This document shows, one piece after another, positions 22,730 through 30,661 of a stretch of 48,250 bases of DNA (positions within the stretch are counted from its first letter, which is position 1; every line of letters starts with the position of its first letter). Under the pieces are notes generated by a model, which made no database searches, was not told where the DNA came from, and worked only from the letters and a program-made list of their open reading frames with translations. Source of the stretch: a virus; the IMG/VR virus record IMGVR_UViG_3300025435_000029, positions 1 to 48,250 of that record; one strand, given 5' to 3'. The position numbers and the translations under genes are program-made.

Positions 22730-22737
22730 TATTTACG
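22730..22737 (-). promoter_or_regulatory. Late-type promoter CGTAAATA
   Basis: A CGTAAATA octamer on the minus strand in the gap before the QueC-like gene. Unlike the 2399 case, a leader with AAGGAG separates it from the start codon. Confidence 0.45.
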
Positions 22738-22743
22738 GCAGTC

Positions 22744-23058
22744 TCAGCCCCAAGTCATGACATATTCCACATGCTGTTCAGCAGTGAGTTCCACATAAAA
22801 TGTGGTCACCAACCTATAGGCATGGAGATGTTTGCAGCGCACATTCTCCATGACCATGTCAAGGTCTCGATCTCTCAACCACAGTTCTTGGTCCTGTAGT
22901 CCCACATGCGCTATGACCCAGTTGCGATACAGGGCGGTGTTGTAGGCTTTGACTGGGCCGCTGGCACTGACAGTCTCTCGGTAGATGATTTCACGTGTGG
23001 TAGGCATGTGGTTGGACCCAAATTGCAACCACATGCGCCAGTGCCTGTGGTTGTGCAC
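22744..23058 (-). CDS. LTW-tail family small protein, copy A
   Basis: A 104-residue protein if GTG 23058 is used; ATG 23034 or 23007 are alternatives. GTG directly abuts a GGTAAATA octamer. The body has a Tyr/Arg-rich strand (TTREIIYRETVSASGPVK), then WVIAHVGLQDQELWLRD, and the C-terminal AEQHVEYVMTWG is the shared tail. Other genes with this tail lie immediately upstream (B to E). No enzyme motif is visible. Confidence 0.6.
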   Translation of the reverse strand: MHNHRHWRMWLQFGSNHMPTTREIIYRETVSASGPVKAYNTALYRNWVIAHVGLQDQELWLRDRDLDMVMENVRCKHLHAYRLVTTFYVELTAEQHVEYVMTWG

Positions 23059-23066
23059 TATTTACC
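23059..23066 (-). promoter_or_regulatory. Late-type promoter GGTAAATA
   Basis: GGTAAATA on the minus strand ends directly before the GTG at 23058 and follows a 45-nt hairpin. The hairpin plus promoter looks like an operon boundary within the small-gene cluster. Confidence 0.4.
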
Positions 23067-23071
23067 AAAAC

Positions 23072-23116
23072 GTCGCTATCCATCCAGATGCCTTTAGGCC
23101 CTGGATGGATAGCGAC
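23072..23116 (-). terminator. Large stem-loop between small genes
   Basis: A perfect 16-bp stem (23072-23087 with 23101-23116) with a 13-nt loop that itself can pair (GCCTTTAGGC). On the minus strand a short TTTT follows. It lies between the LTW-tail genes B and A and may stop or process the transcript. Confidence 0.6.
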
Positions 23117-23122
23117 CAAGGA

Positions 23123-23326
23123 CTAACACCATGTGAGTTTGAATTGCAGCCAATGTGATTGCTGTTTGAACAGCCATGTGTTGCCAAAGCCACCAGTGAA
23201 TCTGCGTGACCACTCAATGTCCTCTTGACCTATATGTGCATTGCACCAAGCTGTCATAGTGGCCCAGTAGAGCCAATTGTCAACGAACACAGCATAGCGC
23301 CATGGAGGATCGCATGTCAGGACCAT
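23123..23326 (-). CDS. LTW-tail family small protein, copy B
   Basis: 67 residues from ATG 23326, which overlaps the upstream stop by 10 nt. The protein reads WRYAVFVDNWLYWATMTAWC, then an acidic DIEWSRRFTGG and the tail FKQQSHWLQFKLTWC. It shares the QQSH.L.F.LTW ending with the gene at 24625. No other domain is seen. Confidence 0.6.
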   Translation of the reverse strand: MVLTCDPPWRYAVFVDNWLYWATMTAWCNAHIGQEDIEWSRRFTGGFGNTWLFKQQSHWLQFKLTWC

Positions 23327-23679
23327 ACCAGCAAATATTGCACAGCATCTGCCTGCTGAGCAAAATGCAAACTCAAAATTTTTGTCAGTTGGGGCAGTGG
23401 TGGGTCACACATGACCCACTGATCTTGAGAAAAATTTGCCTCTAGCCAATCAGTCACTGACTGGCAATCAGCACGGGGCACTGGGCAATGCCATGGATAA
23501 TGAATAGACAACATCTGCTCTAGGCCATTGTCACTGAACAGCACAGCACTGCTGCCCCGCTGTGTCTGGCAGTGACAGGCCAGCAGTGCATGGTCACTCA
23601 TCTGCAGTGCCAGATGTGGATTGTGTATGATCCACGGCCACAGCGACCAGTCACCTCCACGATTGGCATGGCATATCAT
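23317..23679 (-). CDS. LTW-tail family small protein, copy C
   Basis: 120 residues from ATG 23679, coupled upstream as ATGA. The N-terminus is Trp/His/Cys-rich (GGDWSLWPWIIHNPHLALQM), with SSAVLFSDNG and the WLEANFSQDQW segment near the end. The end QQADAVQYLLVWS is a variant of the shared tail. Several His/Cys could bind metal. Function unknown. Confidence 0.6.
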   Translation of the reverse strand: MICHANRGGDWSLWPWIIHNPHLALQMSDHALLACHCQTQRGSSAVLFSDNGLEQMLSIHYPWHCPVPRADCQSVTDWLEANFSQDQWVMCDPPLPQLTKILSLHFAQQADAVQYLLVWS

Positions 23680-23894
23680 GCCACTGAGTCGGCAGCTATG
23701 GCAGGCTCACAGACCAACAGCCACCAGATGTGAAGCTGTTGCGACAGCATGACCACAGTGTGGTCACTGCCCAAGAGGTAGTCATCGCTGCTGGCATTGT
23801 GACACAGCCACTGAACACAGCGCCACCAATCGTGAGACAGCAGTTGCACACGATGGTAGTAGAGTGGTTTCAGAGGTGTGACAGTCCAGCGCAC
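23676..23894 (-). CDS. LTW-like small protein, copy D
   Basis: 72 residues from GTG 23894, which sits 1 nt after the upstream stop. HDWWRCVQWLCHN mirrors NGWWRCVVDT in copy E, so D and E are related. The end (VMLSQQLHIWWLLVCEP) has the tail shape with LLV in place of LTW. Coupling to copy C supports it. Confidence 0.45.
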   Translation of the reverse strand: MRWTVTPLKPLYYHRVQLLSHDWWRCVQWLCHNASSDDYLLGSDHTVVMLSQQLHIWWLLVCEPAIAADSVA

Positions 23895-23895
23895 A

Positions 23896-24186
23896 CTAAC
23901 CCCATGTCAAAGCAAACAGCACAGCATCGCAGCGGCGTTTGAATGCCCACTCATGTGTATTGGGCATGTGCGGCTTGCGCCAAAGTACACCAAGATCGCG
24001 CCACTTACCTTTAGGCAACTGCTGACTGCACCAGGTGTTGATGACATGACTGCGCAGCTGTTGCTGCTGTCCCTGCAGCGTCATCCTATAGATGTAATGC
24101 AGGCTTTCACCTGTGTCTACCACACAGCGCCACCAACCATTGGCATCCTTGTGCATCACCTGCTCCCAGTGCATCTGCACCCACAC
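23896..24186 (-). CDS. LTW-tail family small protein, copy E
   Basis: 96 residues from GTG 24186. MWVQMHWEQVMHKDANGWWRC opens a Trp-rich sequence; a Gln-rich region (LQGQQQQLRSH) lies in the middle, then WCSQQLPKGKWRDLGVLW and the tail RRCDAVLFALTWG. It is the first gene of a B-E run. A TGTAAATA octamer 370 nt upstream (24558) could drive it through antisense to the plus-strand gene at 24297. Confidence 0.55.
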   Translation of the reverse strand: MWVQMHWEQVMHKDANGWWRCVVDTGESLHYIYRMTLQGQQQQLRSHVINTWCSQQLPKGKWRDLGVLWRKPHMPNTHEWAFKRRCDAVLFALTWG

Positions 24187-24258
24187 TAGATGAAAATCGT
24201 GCTGGTGTCAAGTGCCAGTCACTTGCTAGCCGCCGTGACAGCGCTCCGCACAGGGTTT

Positions 24259-24277
24259 TAGACTGTCAAACAGTCTA
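24259..24277. other. Short perfect hairpin before the plus-strand gene
   Basis: Eight-base arms TAGACTGT/ACAGTCTA flank CAA. It lies between copy E and the late-type promoter at 24285. It may separate the two divergent units. No T-run follows on either strand. Confidence 0.45.
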
Positions 24278-24284
24278 CATAAGC

Positions 24285-24292
24285 ATTAAATA
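24285..24292 (+). promoter_or_regulatory. Late-type promoter ATTAAATA
   Basis: ATTAAATA is 4 nt before ATG 24297. The same octamer and almost the same spacing precede the plus-strand sulfotransferase at 2480. Confidence 0.55.
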
Positions 24293-24296
24293 CAGT

Positions 24297-24494
24297 ATGG
24301 TCTATTCTCTTCCAGTCACTGGCACCACAATTACAATGGGCGGCGTGTATCGAGCCTACTATGGAACCAGCTCTTTAAGCAACATATCACTCAGCGGCAC
24401 TCTGGGATCGCAGATAGGAATCACAGCTGGCACAGTGACCAGCCTGTCACAGAGTTTTGGTGGCAGAACCACGCCCTATCCCTACACCCCCTAA
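24297..24494 (+). CDS. Small virion-like protein, 65 aa
   Basis: MVYSLPVTGTTITMGGVYRAYYGTSS, then ISLSGTLGSQIGI and FGGRTTPYPYTP. This Ser/Thr/Gly-rich beta pattern, with SLPV..TTITMG...RAY and a Phe-Gly-Gly-Arg end, resembles small structural proteins of T4-like myoviruses, perhaps tail- or collar-related. The close late-type promoter supports late expression. It has no Shine-Dalgarno and is on the minority strand. Confidence 0.65.
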   Translation: MVYSLPVTGTTITMGGVYRAYYGTSSLSNISLSGTLGSQIGITAGTVTSLSQSFGGRTTPYPYTP

Positions 24495-24624
24495 TAGTAG
24501 GGACTGGGTCAGAACAACACCACAAACTACAGCAGTCCCAAACAGGTTGGTATAACATATTTACAGGTTTGGCCAGCGATAGCAGCTGAGGCTGCTACAG
24601 CGGTCCCGGGGGCATCATAGTTCC
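24495..24624. other. Intergenic 130 bp with short inverted repeats
   Basis: No convincing gene. GGGACT (24500s) pairs with AGTCCC about 35 nt later, and GCAGCTGAGGCTGC forms a small hairpin. A minus-strand TGTAAATA octamer lies at 24558-24565. It may hold the promoter for the minus-strand small-gene run. Confidence 0.35.
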
Positions 24625-24837
24625 CTAGCCCCAGGTCAGTGTGAACAGCAGGCAATGGCTCTGCTGCTGAAACACTATCTCAAATCGGCCCACAGCCCAG
24701 TCTTGATGCTCTGCGCCAACATGCTGCTCCAACCACAGCACCAGTTGGTTCCAATCCCAGACCGGGTAGCGGCAGACATAGCCATAGGGCCAGTTGAACT
24801 CATGCCCAGTGATGCTGCCTGATTCAGCAACACTCAC
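24625..24837 (-). CDS. LTW-tail family small protein, copy F
   Basis: 70 residues from GTG 24837, 5 nt before the end of the upstream membrane gene. The sequence SITGHEFNWPYGYVCRYPVW is aromatic, followed by DWNQLVLWLEQHVGAEHQDW and the tail FQQQSHCLLFTLTWG. The WL...W...F spacing is the same as in copies B and 7062. No known domain. Confidence 0.6.
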   Translation of the reverse strand: MSVAESGSITGHEFNWPYGYVCRYPVWDWNQLVLWLEQHVGAEHQDWAVGRFEIVFQQQSHCLLFTLTWG

Positions 24838-24841
24838 AGGC

Positions 24842-25051
24842 CTAGGTCCTGGTCTTGTGACCCATGAACACCAGCACATGCAGCCAGGCCATGGCCAACC
24901 AACTGCCAAAATTCAAAGGTATGGCCAACTGGGGCCACAGCTGATCCACAGCCAAGATGGTGAGACAGGGACTGGTCACTGCCCCCAGTGCCAGCACCAC
25001 ATAGGCCAGTGCCATGGTATCCTTGGGAATGGGGTCGTTGCTGGTGTTCAC
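24842..25051 (-). CDS. Two-pass membrane protein, 69 aa
   Basis: GTG 25051 is 8 nt from GAGGAG; ATG 25015 with AAGGA is an alternative. Hydrophobic helices at 13-35 (MALAYVVLALGAVTSPCLTILA) and 45-62 (FGSWLAMAWLHVLVFMG) predict an inner-membrane protein. The end (HKTRT) is basic, probably cytoplasmic. Function unknown. Confidence 0.6.
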   Translation of the reverse strand: MNTSNDPIPKDTMALAYVVLALGAVTSPCLTILAVDQLWPQLAIPLNFGSWLAMAWLHVLVFMGHKTRT

Positions 25052-25103
25052 GCTGCGTGCTCCTCACTGTTACATGCGCAGCATAACGTGTTGACACACA
25101 GTG

Positions 25104-25334
25104 TCAAGCTCGCAGACGTTCCTCAAGAGTGAAATGTTCAAGATTCAAGATGTCATCGCACCAGTTTTCTGCAGCGCATACGGCATAGGCCTGGGAACTG
25201 GCTGTGTCAAAATCTCTCTGTGCAGCTGGCCAATCATTGACAAAGAACTGCACTGACAGCACTGGACCGCCGCAATACAGCACTGCAGATCTGTTGGGGT
25301 TCATGCCAATGAAAGTCAGCTTAGTGTGATTCAC
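25104..25334 (-). CDS. Unknown 76-aa protein
   Basis: GTG 25334 start with no strong ribosome site. MNHTKLTFIGMNPNRSAVLYCGGP is beta-rich; VQFFVNDWPAAQRDFDTASSQAYAVCAAENWCDD is helical. It is a coherent small alpha-beta protein but has no family I recognise. Between it and the Nudix gene (25335-25448) I see no gene. Confidence 0.5.
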   Translation of the reverse strand: MNHTKLTFIGMNPNRSAVLYCGGPVLSVQFFVNDWPAAQRDFDTASSQAYAVCAAENWCDDILNLEHFTLEERLRA

Positions 25335-25448
25335 AACATCATTATGCCTGCTGTGACCTGTGTGTCAATCACCAGACCAAGATCAACACTGCAACACTGG
25401 GTTTGGCAAACCTATGCTGCTGAGATTCATAGACATTTTGCACACAAT

Positions 25449-25907
25449 TCAGCTGTTTTTGCCAGCCACATGCCATTGTGCTTGCCAAGTCTTGAGAGCC
25501 TCAGCTGCCGAATCATTGCTGAGCAAAAGGTTCACTGTGGTTGTGAGCTCAGTGGGCAGACCATCCAAACGGAACCAACGCCAGTCCACATTTTCCCAGT
25601 CCAAGCGCGGTTCAAACGCATGGGGCACACACACAGCATAGACCACAGTCTCAAATCGAGGTTGCTGTGTGATCAGGCTGCTGAGTCTGGTCACTGGCCA
25701 TCGAGCCAGATCCCAGTCCAGCTCTTGTTTGAGTTCGCGTCGCAGAGCCTGTGCAGCTGTTTCACCTGCCTCCACATGCCCGCCAGGCATGTCCCACTGC
25801 AGGGCACTGCTGACCAGCGTGCTGCGCAGCACCAAGAGATAGCTGTCGTCGCTGCGGCTCCAGATCAGAGCCTTGCTGCTGCCATGAGCTATGTCGCCAT
25901 ATCTCAT
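25449..25907 (-). CDS. Nudix hydrolase
   Basis: A 152-residue protein with a full Nudix box, GHVEAGETAAQALRRELKQE (residues 43-62): Gly, x5, Glu, x7, Arg-Glu. Nudix enzymes cleave nucleoside diphosphates linked to another group, e.g. oxidised dGTP, NADH or capped RNA. The sequence does not reveal which. The start ATG 25907 overlaps the upstream stop as ATGA. In T4 a Nudix gene (nudE) acts on ADP-ribose and related molecules; a similar role is possible. Confidence 0.85.
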   Translation of the reverse strand: MRYGDIAHGSSKALIWSRSDDSYLLVLRSTLVSSALQWDMPGGHVEAGETAAQALRRELKQELDWDLARWPVTRLSSLITQQPRFETVVYAVCVPHAFEPRLDWENVDWRWFRLDGLPTELTTTVNLLLSNDSAAEALKTWQAQWHVAGKNS

Positions 25908-26092
25908 GGTGTGAGTTTGGCCTGTCTGGCCAGCAGATAGTCTCTGACACAACAGAGGTCTACCAAACGCTGCTGTGCATCAGCAGTGTCACTGGCATTT
26001 TGCCTCAACCGGGCTATTTCCAAATCCACATGGTTGGTCAATTCGTATTGAAAAGCTGACTTCAACATATAATTCACACTGACATTGACCAC
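25904..26092 (-). CDS. Small helical protein, 62 aa
   Basis: GTG 26092 follows GGAGG by 7 nt. The product MLKSAFQYELTNHVDLEIARLRQN (after the first 8 residues) is a charged helix with Cys near the end. It overlaps the Nudix gene. A coiled-coil or regulatory function is possible but not shown. Confidence 0.55.
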   Translation of the reverse strand: MVNVSVNYMLKSAFQYELTNHVDLEIARLRQNASDTADAQQRLVDLCCVRDYLLARQAKLTP

Positions 26093-26133
26093 AGTAGGCC
26101 TCCGTTGACAGCACAGGTTTGGTCTGCAGTTAG

Positions 26134-26982
26134 TTATCGCCAGCTGTCACAAATGCTGAGTTTCTGTGTGGTTTGCGGCCTGTCATACAGGGCACGACCC
26201 TGCAGGGCAAACAGGTCAACCATGGGACAGATGTCTGCTGCTGCTGACTCACACAGTGCTGCTATGGCATCAAAGTTAGCCAGCACCTTGCGACCATTCT
26301 GCACATGATCAACATTCATGCGTGTGCTGCTGTGATGCCGAAGATCACTTGGAGCAAAACCCAGATCCGGATAGTGCTCTGTGTCCAATTGGTGATACCA
26401 TGCAATCTTGTGATATTTGTCTTGATTGAGCCAAACCCAGGTCCACCACAGCTTCAATCTCTGTATGTGCTGTTGCACTGTGTCTGTGCTCAGCGTGGTT
26501 TGAGTCTCATGCTGGGCAATCCACTGCTGGTCAGTCACACTCCATGTGTCTGTGGCCAAGCTGATGCAATGACTCAGCAGCTGCTGGCGTATGTCCCTGC
26601 GCACCAGCAGTATCTTGTAGAAACTGCGGTTGTGCCAAATGCGATCGCACACATGCTGTCTGTTGTGATAGCTGATGTCCAGTGCTGGAAAGATTTTGAA
26701 GATGGGAAAACCACCAGTGGCTGCGAATTCTGCCACAGAGTCTAGGCGATCCAATTCCATGGGATTTGGCCAGGGCCACGTGTGGTCAAACCATCCACCG
26801 TTGGGCAGTAGCCGACGGCTGAATCTGTCAAACGACGCTGCTGCAGGATTCAGCAGTTCTCCCAGCCACCACACACTGCTGTGCGACTGGCCAGCTGCAG
26901 TGTGCAGCTGATGGCTGAGATGTGTGCTGCCACTGCGTGGATGACTGATGATGCAGATGCCGTTGATCTGATCCAGTGTCAT
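26134..26982 (-). CDS. Sulfotransferase family protein
   Basis: 282 residues. ISHPRSGSTHLSHQLH (12-27) is the PAPS-binding P-loop with Arg-Ser-Gly-Ser-Thr, and LVRRDIRQQLLSHCISL matches the 3'-phosphate motif. It starts at ATG 26982 in an ATGA overlap with the topoisomerase subunit gene. The acceptor is unknown; phage sulfotransferases may modify host glycans or a virion protein. Confidence 0.8.
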   Translation of the reverse strand: MTLDQINGICIISHPRSGSTHLSHQLHTAAGQSHSSVWWLGELLNPAAASFDRFSRRLLPNGGWFDHTWPWPNPMELDRLDSVAEFAATGGFPIFKIFPALDISYHNRQHVCDRIWHNRSFYKILLVRRDIRQQLLSHCISLATDTWSVTDQQWIAQHETQTTLSTDTVQQHIQRLKLWWTWVWLNQDKYHKIAWYHQLDTEHYPDLGFAPSDLRHHSSTRMNVDHVQNGRKVLANFDAIAALCESAAADICPMVDLFALQGRALYDRPQTTQKLSICDSWR

Positions 26983-28343
26983 CGGCTGATGCTTGGCAGC
27001 TTTTTCAACGCCAAGACTTCTCGCTTGTAGATCTCACGCTGCCGCGCGGGATCTGCCAGCACCAGCTGGTGCTCAGCAATGACTGCGGTGAGATCTGCAA
27101 TCTTGGCTGTGACATCGGCCAAGGTATCTTTGGCCCAACGATAGCTGGGCAAACTGACCAAACGATCAATCTGATCATCATCCACTGTGACCTGGGCTGT
27201 GTCAGTGATGGTCTTGACTCGTGCCAACACAGCTGCGCGATCAGCAGCTGCTGGTAACCAGGCTGGCAGCTTGGCATCAATGCAGGCCTTGATGGCCCGG
27301 TTCCAATTCAGCTGATGTGTGAGATCTGCTATGAGTTTGGTATAGCGAGTGTTGTACCAGCCGAGGCGCCATTCCACAAATTCAGCGACCACCTGTTCAG
27401 CAGAATCAAACTGTCGCACACTGTTGTGGTTCCAGTCCAGGACCACGATGCGCTCCGTGGCCCGGCTGCGCAGCTTGAAGAAGTCCACAGCTGTGTCCTC
27501 GGTCCAATCTGCTATGGTGCCGCGTTTGAACCGAATCTCTATGCAGATTGTCTTGGTGCTGCGATCAATATAGGTCTGGATCTGATCCTCTTCCTCCATG
27601 GCATTGAGCCGAGACTTGAACTTCTCAAGACTGAGATCAGGCGGCAGTTCTTCTACCCACACAGTGCTGCCGTCTATGCGACAGCGTCCAGTGAACTCCC
27701 AGCTGTTGCCATTGATATTGCGCACACGGCAGTTGAGGTAATCATAGCAAGGTACCAGAGGCTTGATGGGTTTGCCGCCAATGGCAGCCACGGTGGCATC
27801 AATGATGTCTGCCAGTGTGCGTGGCAAGATGTCTGTGCTCCAACCCACGGCAATACCTGAGATGCCGTTGAGCAGCACCATGGGAATCAGAGGCAGATAG
27901 TTTCTGGGTTCCCAGACACTGCCATCGTAGTTTTCTTTCAGAGGCACAATGTCATAGTCCGTGAACACCAGAGCATCTGTGTAGCTGTTGCGCTTGAGAT
28001 AGGTGTAGCGTGCAGCACCCCAGTCTGTGGGTCCAACCTTGGTGCCAAATGCACCAATGCCCTGCAGCAAAGGCACGTTGTTGCAGTAGGGTGCTGCCAT
28101 GAGGCTCAGTGTTTCTGCTGCGCTGGCATCTCCGTGGAGATATCGGTTGGAGCTGATCATCAGACCTGCTAGCGAAATGGTCTTGATCTTGTCTGCCAGG
28201 GGCTTGATAACATCCAGACCTTTGCGCTGTGCATCCTTCAATCCGTCACAGATACTGGGAATGCCACGAGTCTGACACACATAGATACTGTAGTCTCGAG
28301 ATATGCCTTTGATGTAGTCTGTGGTGTTGGCGTATGTGCTCAT
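26979..28343 (-). CDS. 52: DNA topoisomerase II medium subunit (T4 gp52-like)
   Basis: 454 residues from ATG 28343 with GAGG. GAFGTKVGPTDWGAARYTYL gives the catalytic Tyr region (AARYT in gyrase A), and DILPRTLADIIDATVAAIGG is the following helix. It makes the DNA-cutting subunit and needs the ATPase subunit at 28736. T4 gp52 is 442 residues, so the length fits. The complex relaxes supercoils and is needed for normal phage DNA replication. Confidence 0.9.
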   Translation of the reverse strand: MSTYANTTDYIKGISRDYSIYVCQTRGIPSICDGLKDAQRKGLDVIKPLADKIKTISLAGLMISSNRYLHGDASAAETLSLMAAPYCNNVPLLQGIGAFGTKVGPTDWGAARYTYLKRNSYTDALVFTDYDIVPLKENYDGSVWEPRNYLPLIPMVLLNGISGIAVGWSTDILPRTLADIIDATVAAIGGKPIKPLVPCYDYLNCRVRNINGNSWEFTGRCRIDGSTVWVEELPPDLSLEKFKSRLNAMEEEDQIQTYIDRSTKTICIEIRFKRGTIADWTEDTAVDFFKLRSRATERIVVLDWNHNSVRQFDSAEQVVAEFVEWRLGWYNTRYTKLIADLTHQLNWNRAIKACIDAKLPAWLPAAADRAAVLARVKTITDTAQVTVDDDQIDRLVSLPSYRWAKDTLADVTAKIADLTAVIAEHQLVLADPARQREIYKREVLALKKLPSISR

Positions 28344-28449
28344 GAGCCTCGGTTCCAATCCTAGACACAGTGTAGCAGCTGTTTGTGTGCATGTCTAGAG
28401 CCTGTGTGGCTGGCCACAGTTGACTGATGTCAATTGCACAGCTGTGACA

Positions 28450-28743
28450 TCAGTCACTGACTGCGTCGCTGAATCGCAAGCGGGCTGCCACACGTTCGTC
28501 AGCTGTGATGCTGTGCAGTGCAAAGCAATATTCACTATGGGTCTGGTGCCTGTGCACGCGCACAGCAATGAGATCTGTGCTCCATGCTCTGACATTGGCA
28601 CTGCACCATTCTGCAACATCTGGGTTCAGAGTCAGAAAACTCACAATTGTGTTTTCAATTGCCCAGGTGAGATCTCTGACATGATCAATCCGCATTGTGC
28701 CCAATGGGACGGAAGGCTCACTGGCCTGCCACACACTATGCAT
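28450..28743 (-). CDS. Small protein ending RLRFSDAVSD
   Basis: 97 residues from ATG 28743, overlapping the topoisomerase stop; ATG 28695 is an alternative. The end (SITADERVAARLRFSDAVSD) and the one at 3338 (VTEYKLRFSD) share a -LRFSD variant of the window's C-terminal tail. AWSTDLIAVRVHRHQTHSEYCF is a beta-strand pair before it. It lies between the two topoisomerase genes, so it may be co-expressed with them. Function unknown. Confidence 0.5.
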   Translation of the reverse strand: MHSVWQASEPSVPLGTMRIDHVRDLTWAIENTIVSFLTLNPDVAEWCSANVRAWSTDLIAVRVHRHQTHSEYCFALHSITADERVAARLRFSDAVSD

Positions 28744-30622
28744 CCAATGCAATCCAAGCCTTGCGGGCATCTGCACCCCGGGGATCAAAGATCAACCTCA
28801 GTGCATCGCCAAGACCACCATCGTCTGTGATTGGTATCAGCTTGGGCTTAACCAGACTATGCCGCCAATCTGCTTCCTCCAACGAACCCAGACCCTTGGC
28901 GCGTGTGGGCTTGGGAGCGCCCTTCCAGTCCTTGGCATCATAGGTGTGATAGTCATCAGCATACCAGTAGTGGCGGTTCTTGCCCTTTTCCTGGATGATG
29001 AACGGTGTCTGCAGCGCCGAGAAGAATGTGGGTAATTTTGGGTCAAACAGCTCTGGCCAATGAAGATAGAAGAAGTTGACCAGCAGCGCAGTGATGTTGG
29101 CACCGTCTGGATCTTGGTCAGCTGCCAGCCATACCTGTCCATAACGCAAGTCGCCGCGTTCAGCACGCTGTCCCAGCGCACAGCCAATGCTGGTCATGAG
29201 ATCCATGAGGATCTGGTTGTCTAACAGTGCTTTGGGTGCTTCGCCTCTGACGTTGAGGATCTTGCCGCGCAGTGGCAGTGCACCATGCACTTCTGGATCG
29301 CGCACAGCACTGACCATGGTCTTGGCACTGTCACCTTCTGTGATCAGCAGAATGCACTTGCTGCGGTCCTTGCCATTGGCATCCAACAGCTTGGGCACCT
29401 TGGTGCGCATCATCTTGCGGGCCTGTTTGGCCAGTTCGGCATCGTCTTTTTTCTGCGTGCGAGCTGCGCAGCGAGCGTAGATTTGGTCAATCCATGGCTT
29501 GTGGTTTTTGATCACAGTTTTCAGCGTGGCATCATCTTCCAGCACGGTTTTGATGTAGCTGTCCACATCATCATTGATCAGCCGAGTCTTGCTTTGGCTG
29601 TCAAAATTTGGTGCATGCATCACAGTGACATTGTAGATCAACAGCCCATCTGCTATGTCTGAACGATTGGGCACCAGGCCTCGGCGCTTGCTTTCTCGTT
29701 CCAATGCACGGATCAGCCCACCATAGAACAGTCGCTTGAATGTGTCAATGTGCTGGCCACCATTGAATGCAGGAATGTCGTTCACTGTGGTGTGTAGATA
29801 CTCGCCCTCTGCAGCAAAGTTTGGCACGAGGTAGAATGTGCTCTTGAAGTTGCTGTGCTGAATGTCAATGGGTATAGTCACTCGCCCATCAAACAATGTC
29901 TTGGCCACTGTGGGCTTAACTGTGATGCGTTGCTTGTTGAAAGTGAAGCGGATTTTTGGATGATTTGCCGCAATTTCCATCATGCGTGCCTTGACAAAGG
30001 CCAAGGGCAACACAGCTTTCTTGAACACAGTCTTGCTGAGCCTGAAGGTCACAGTGGTGCCGGTCTTGCCTGTGTGGGGGACGATCACAGGATCGCGCAC
30101 ATCCAATTCAGGAAAGGTTTCGCTGCCCTCACGAAAGGTCTGCTGAAAGCGCTGGCCATCTCTGATGATGTCCACGCTGAACTGTTCGCTGCAGCTGACC
30201 ACAGTGCTGGCACCAATGCCATTGGTTCCACGCACCTCCTGCCTGGCACCAAAGTTGCGTCCAGCACGAGCCTGTGTGAGAGCCAAGGTGGCCTTGTGCA
30301 TGCCCTCGGCATCATCCCAGTCTATGGGAATGCCTCGCCCGTCGTCGCTGACTGAGAAACGCAGCTCCTTGGGATCATAGGTCACATCAATGGCACTGCC
30401 CTGAGCATGACCAATGACTTCATCCAAGGCATTGTCTAGAATTTCGCGAAATGCACAGTAGACCGCTGGAGTCCAAGTCACTTCCACGGGACTCAGCGCT
30501 TGGCCGTCCCAGTTGACTATGGTCTGAGTGTGTGGACTGCGACTGCCCAGATACATCTCCGTGCGCAGACGATGATGCGCGTAGTCAGTCAGTCTGGTGA
30601 TTTCGTTGGATTGGTTTTGCAT
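28736..30622 (-). CDS. 39: DNA topoisomerase II large (ATPase/TOPRIM) subunit
   Basis: 628 residues. The GHKL ATPase motifs are EILDNALDEV, SDDGRGIPIDW and GTNGIGAS (in the first 165 residues); the TOPRIM domain has ILLITEGDSAKT and DQDPDGANI. T4 encodes this as gp39 plus gp60; here both parts are one protein of ParE/GyrB length. It provides ATP-driven strand passage for the gp52-like subunit. The gene between the two subunits is a small unknown. No intron or break is seen. Confidence 0.92.
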   Translation of the reverse strand: MQNQSNEITRLTDYAHHRLRTEMYLGSRSPHTQTIVNWDGQALSPVEVTWTPAVYCAFREILDNALDEVIGHAQGSAIDVTYDPKELRFSVSDDGRGIPIDWDDAEGMHKATLALTQARAGRNFGARQEVRGTNGIGASTVVSCSEQFSVDIIRDGQRFQQTFREGSETFPELDVRDPVIVPHTGKTGTTVTFRLSKTVFKKAVLPLAFVKARMMEIAANHPKIRFTFNKQRITVKPTVAKTLFDGRVTIPIDIQHSNFKSTFYLVPNFAAEGEYLHTTVNDIPAFNGGQHIDTFKRLFYGGLIRALERESKRRGLVPNRSDIADGLLIYNVTVMHAPNFDSQSKTRLINDDVDSYIKTVLEDDATLKTVIKNHKPWIDQIYARCAARTQKKDDAELAKQARKMMRTKVPKLLDANGKDRSKCILLITEGDSAKTMVSAVRDPEVHGALPLRGKILNVRGEAPKALLDNQILMDLMTSIGCALGQRAERGDLRYGQVWLAADQDPDGANITALLVNFFYLHWPELFDPKLPTFFSALQTPFIIQEKGKNRHYWYADDYHTYDAKDWKGAPKPTRAKGLGSLEEADWRHSLVKPKLIPITDDGGLGDALRLIFDPRGADARKAWIALDA

Positions 30623-30661
30623 CAGCTAGTTATAGCACAATGACCGGACCTGCACAAGACC

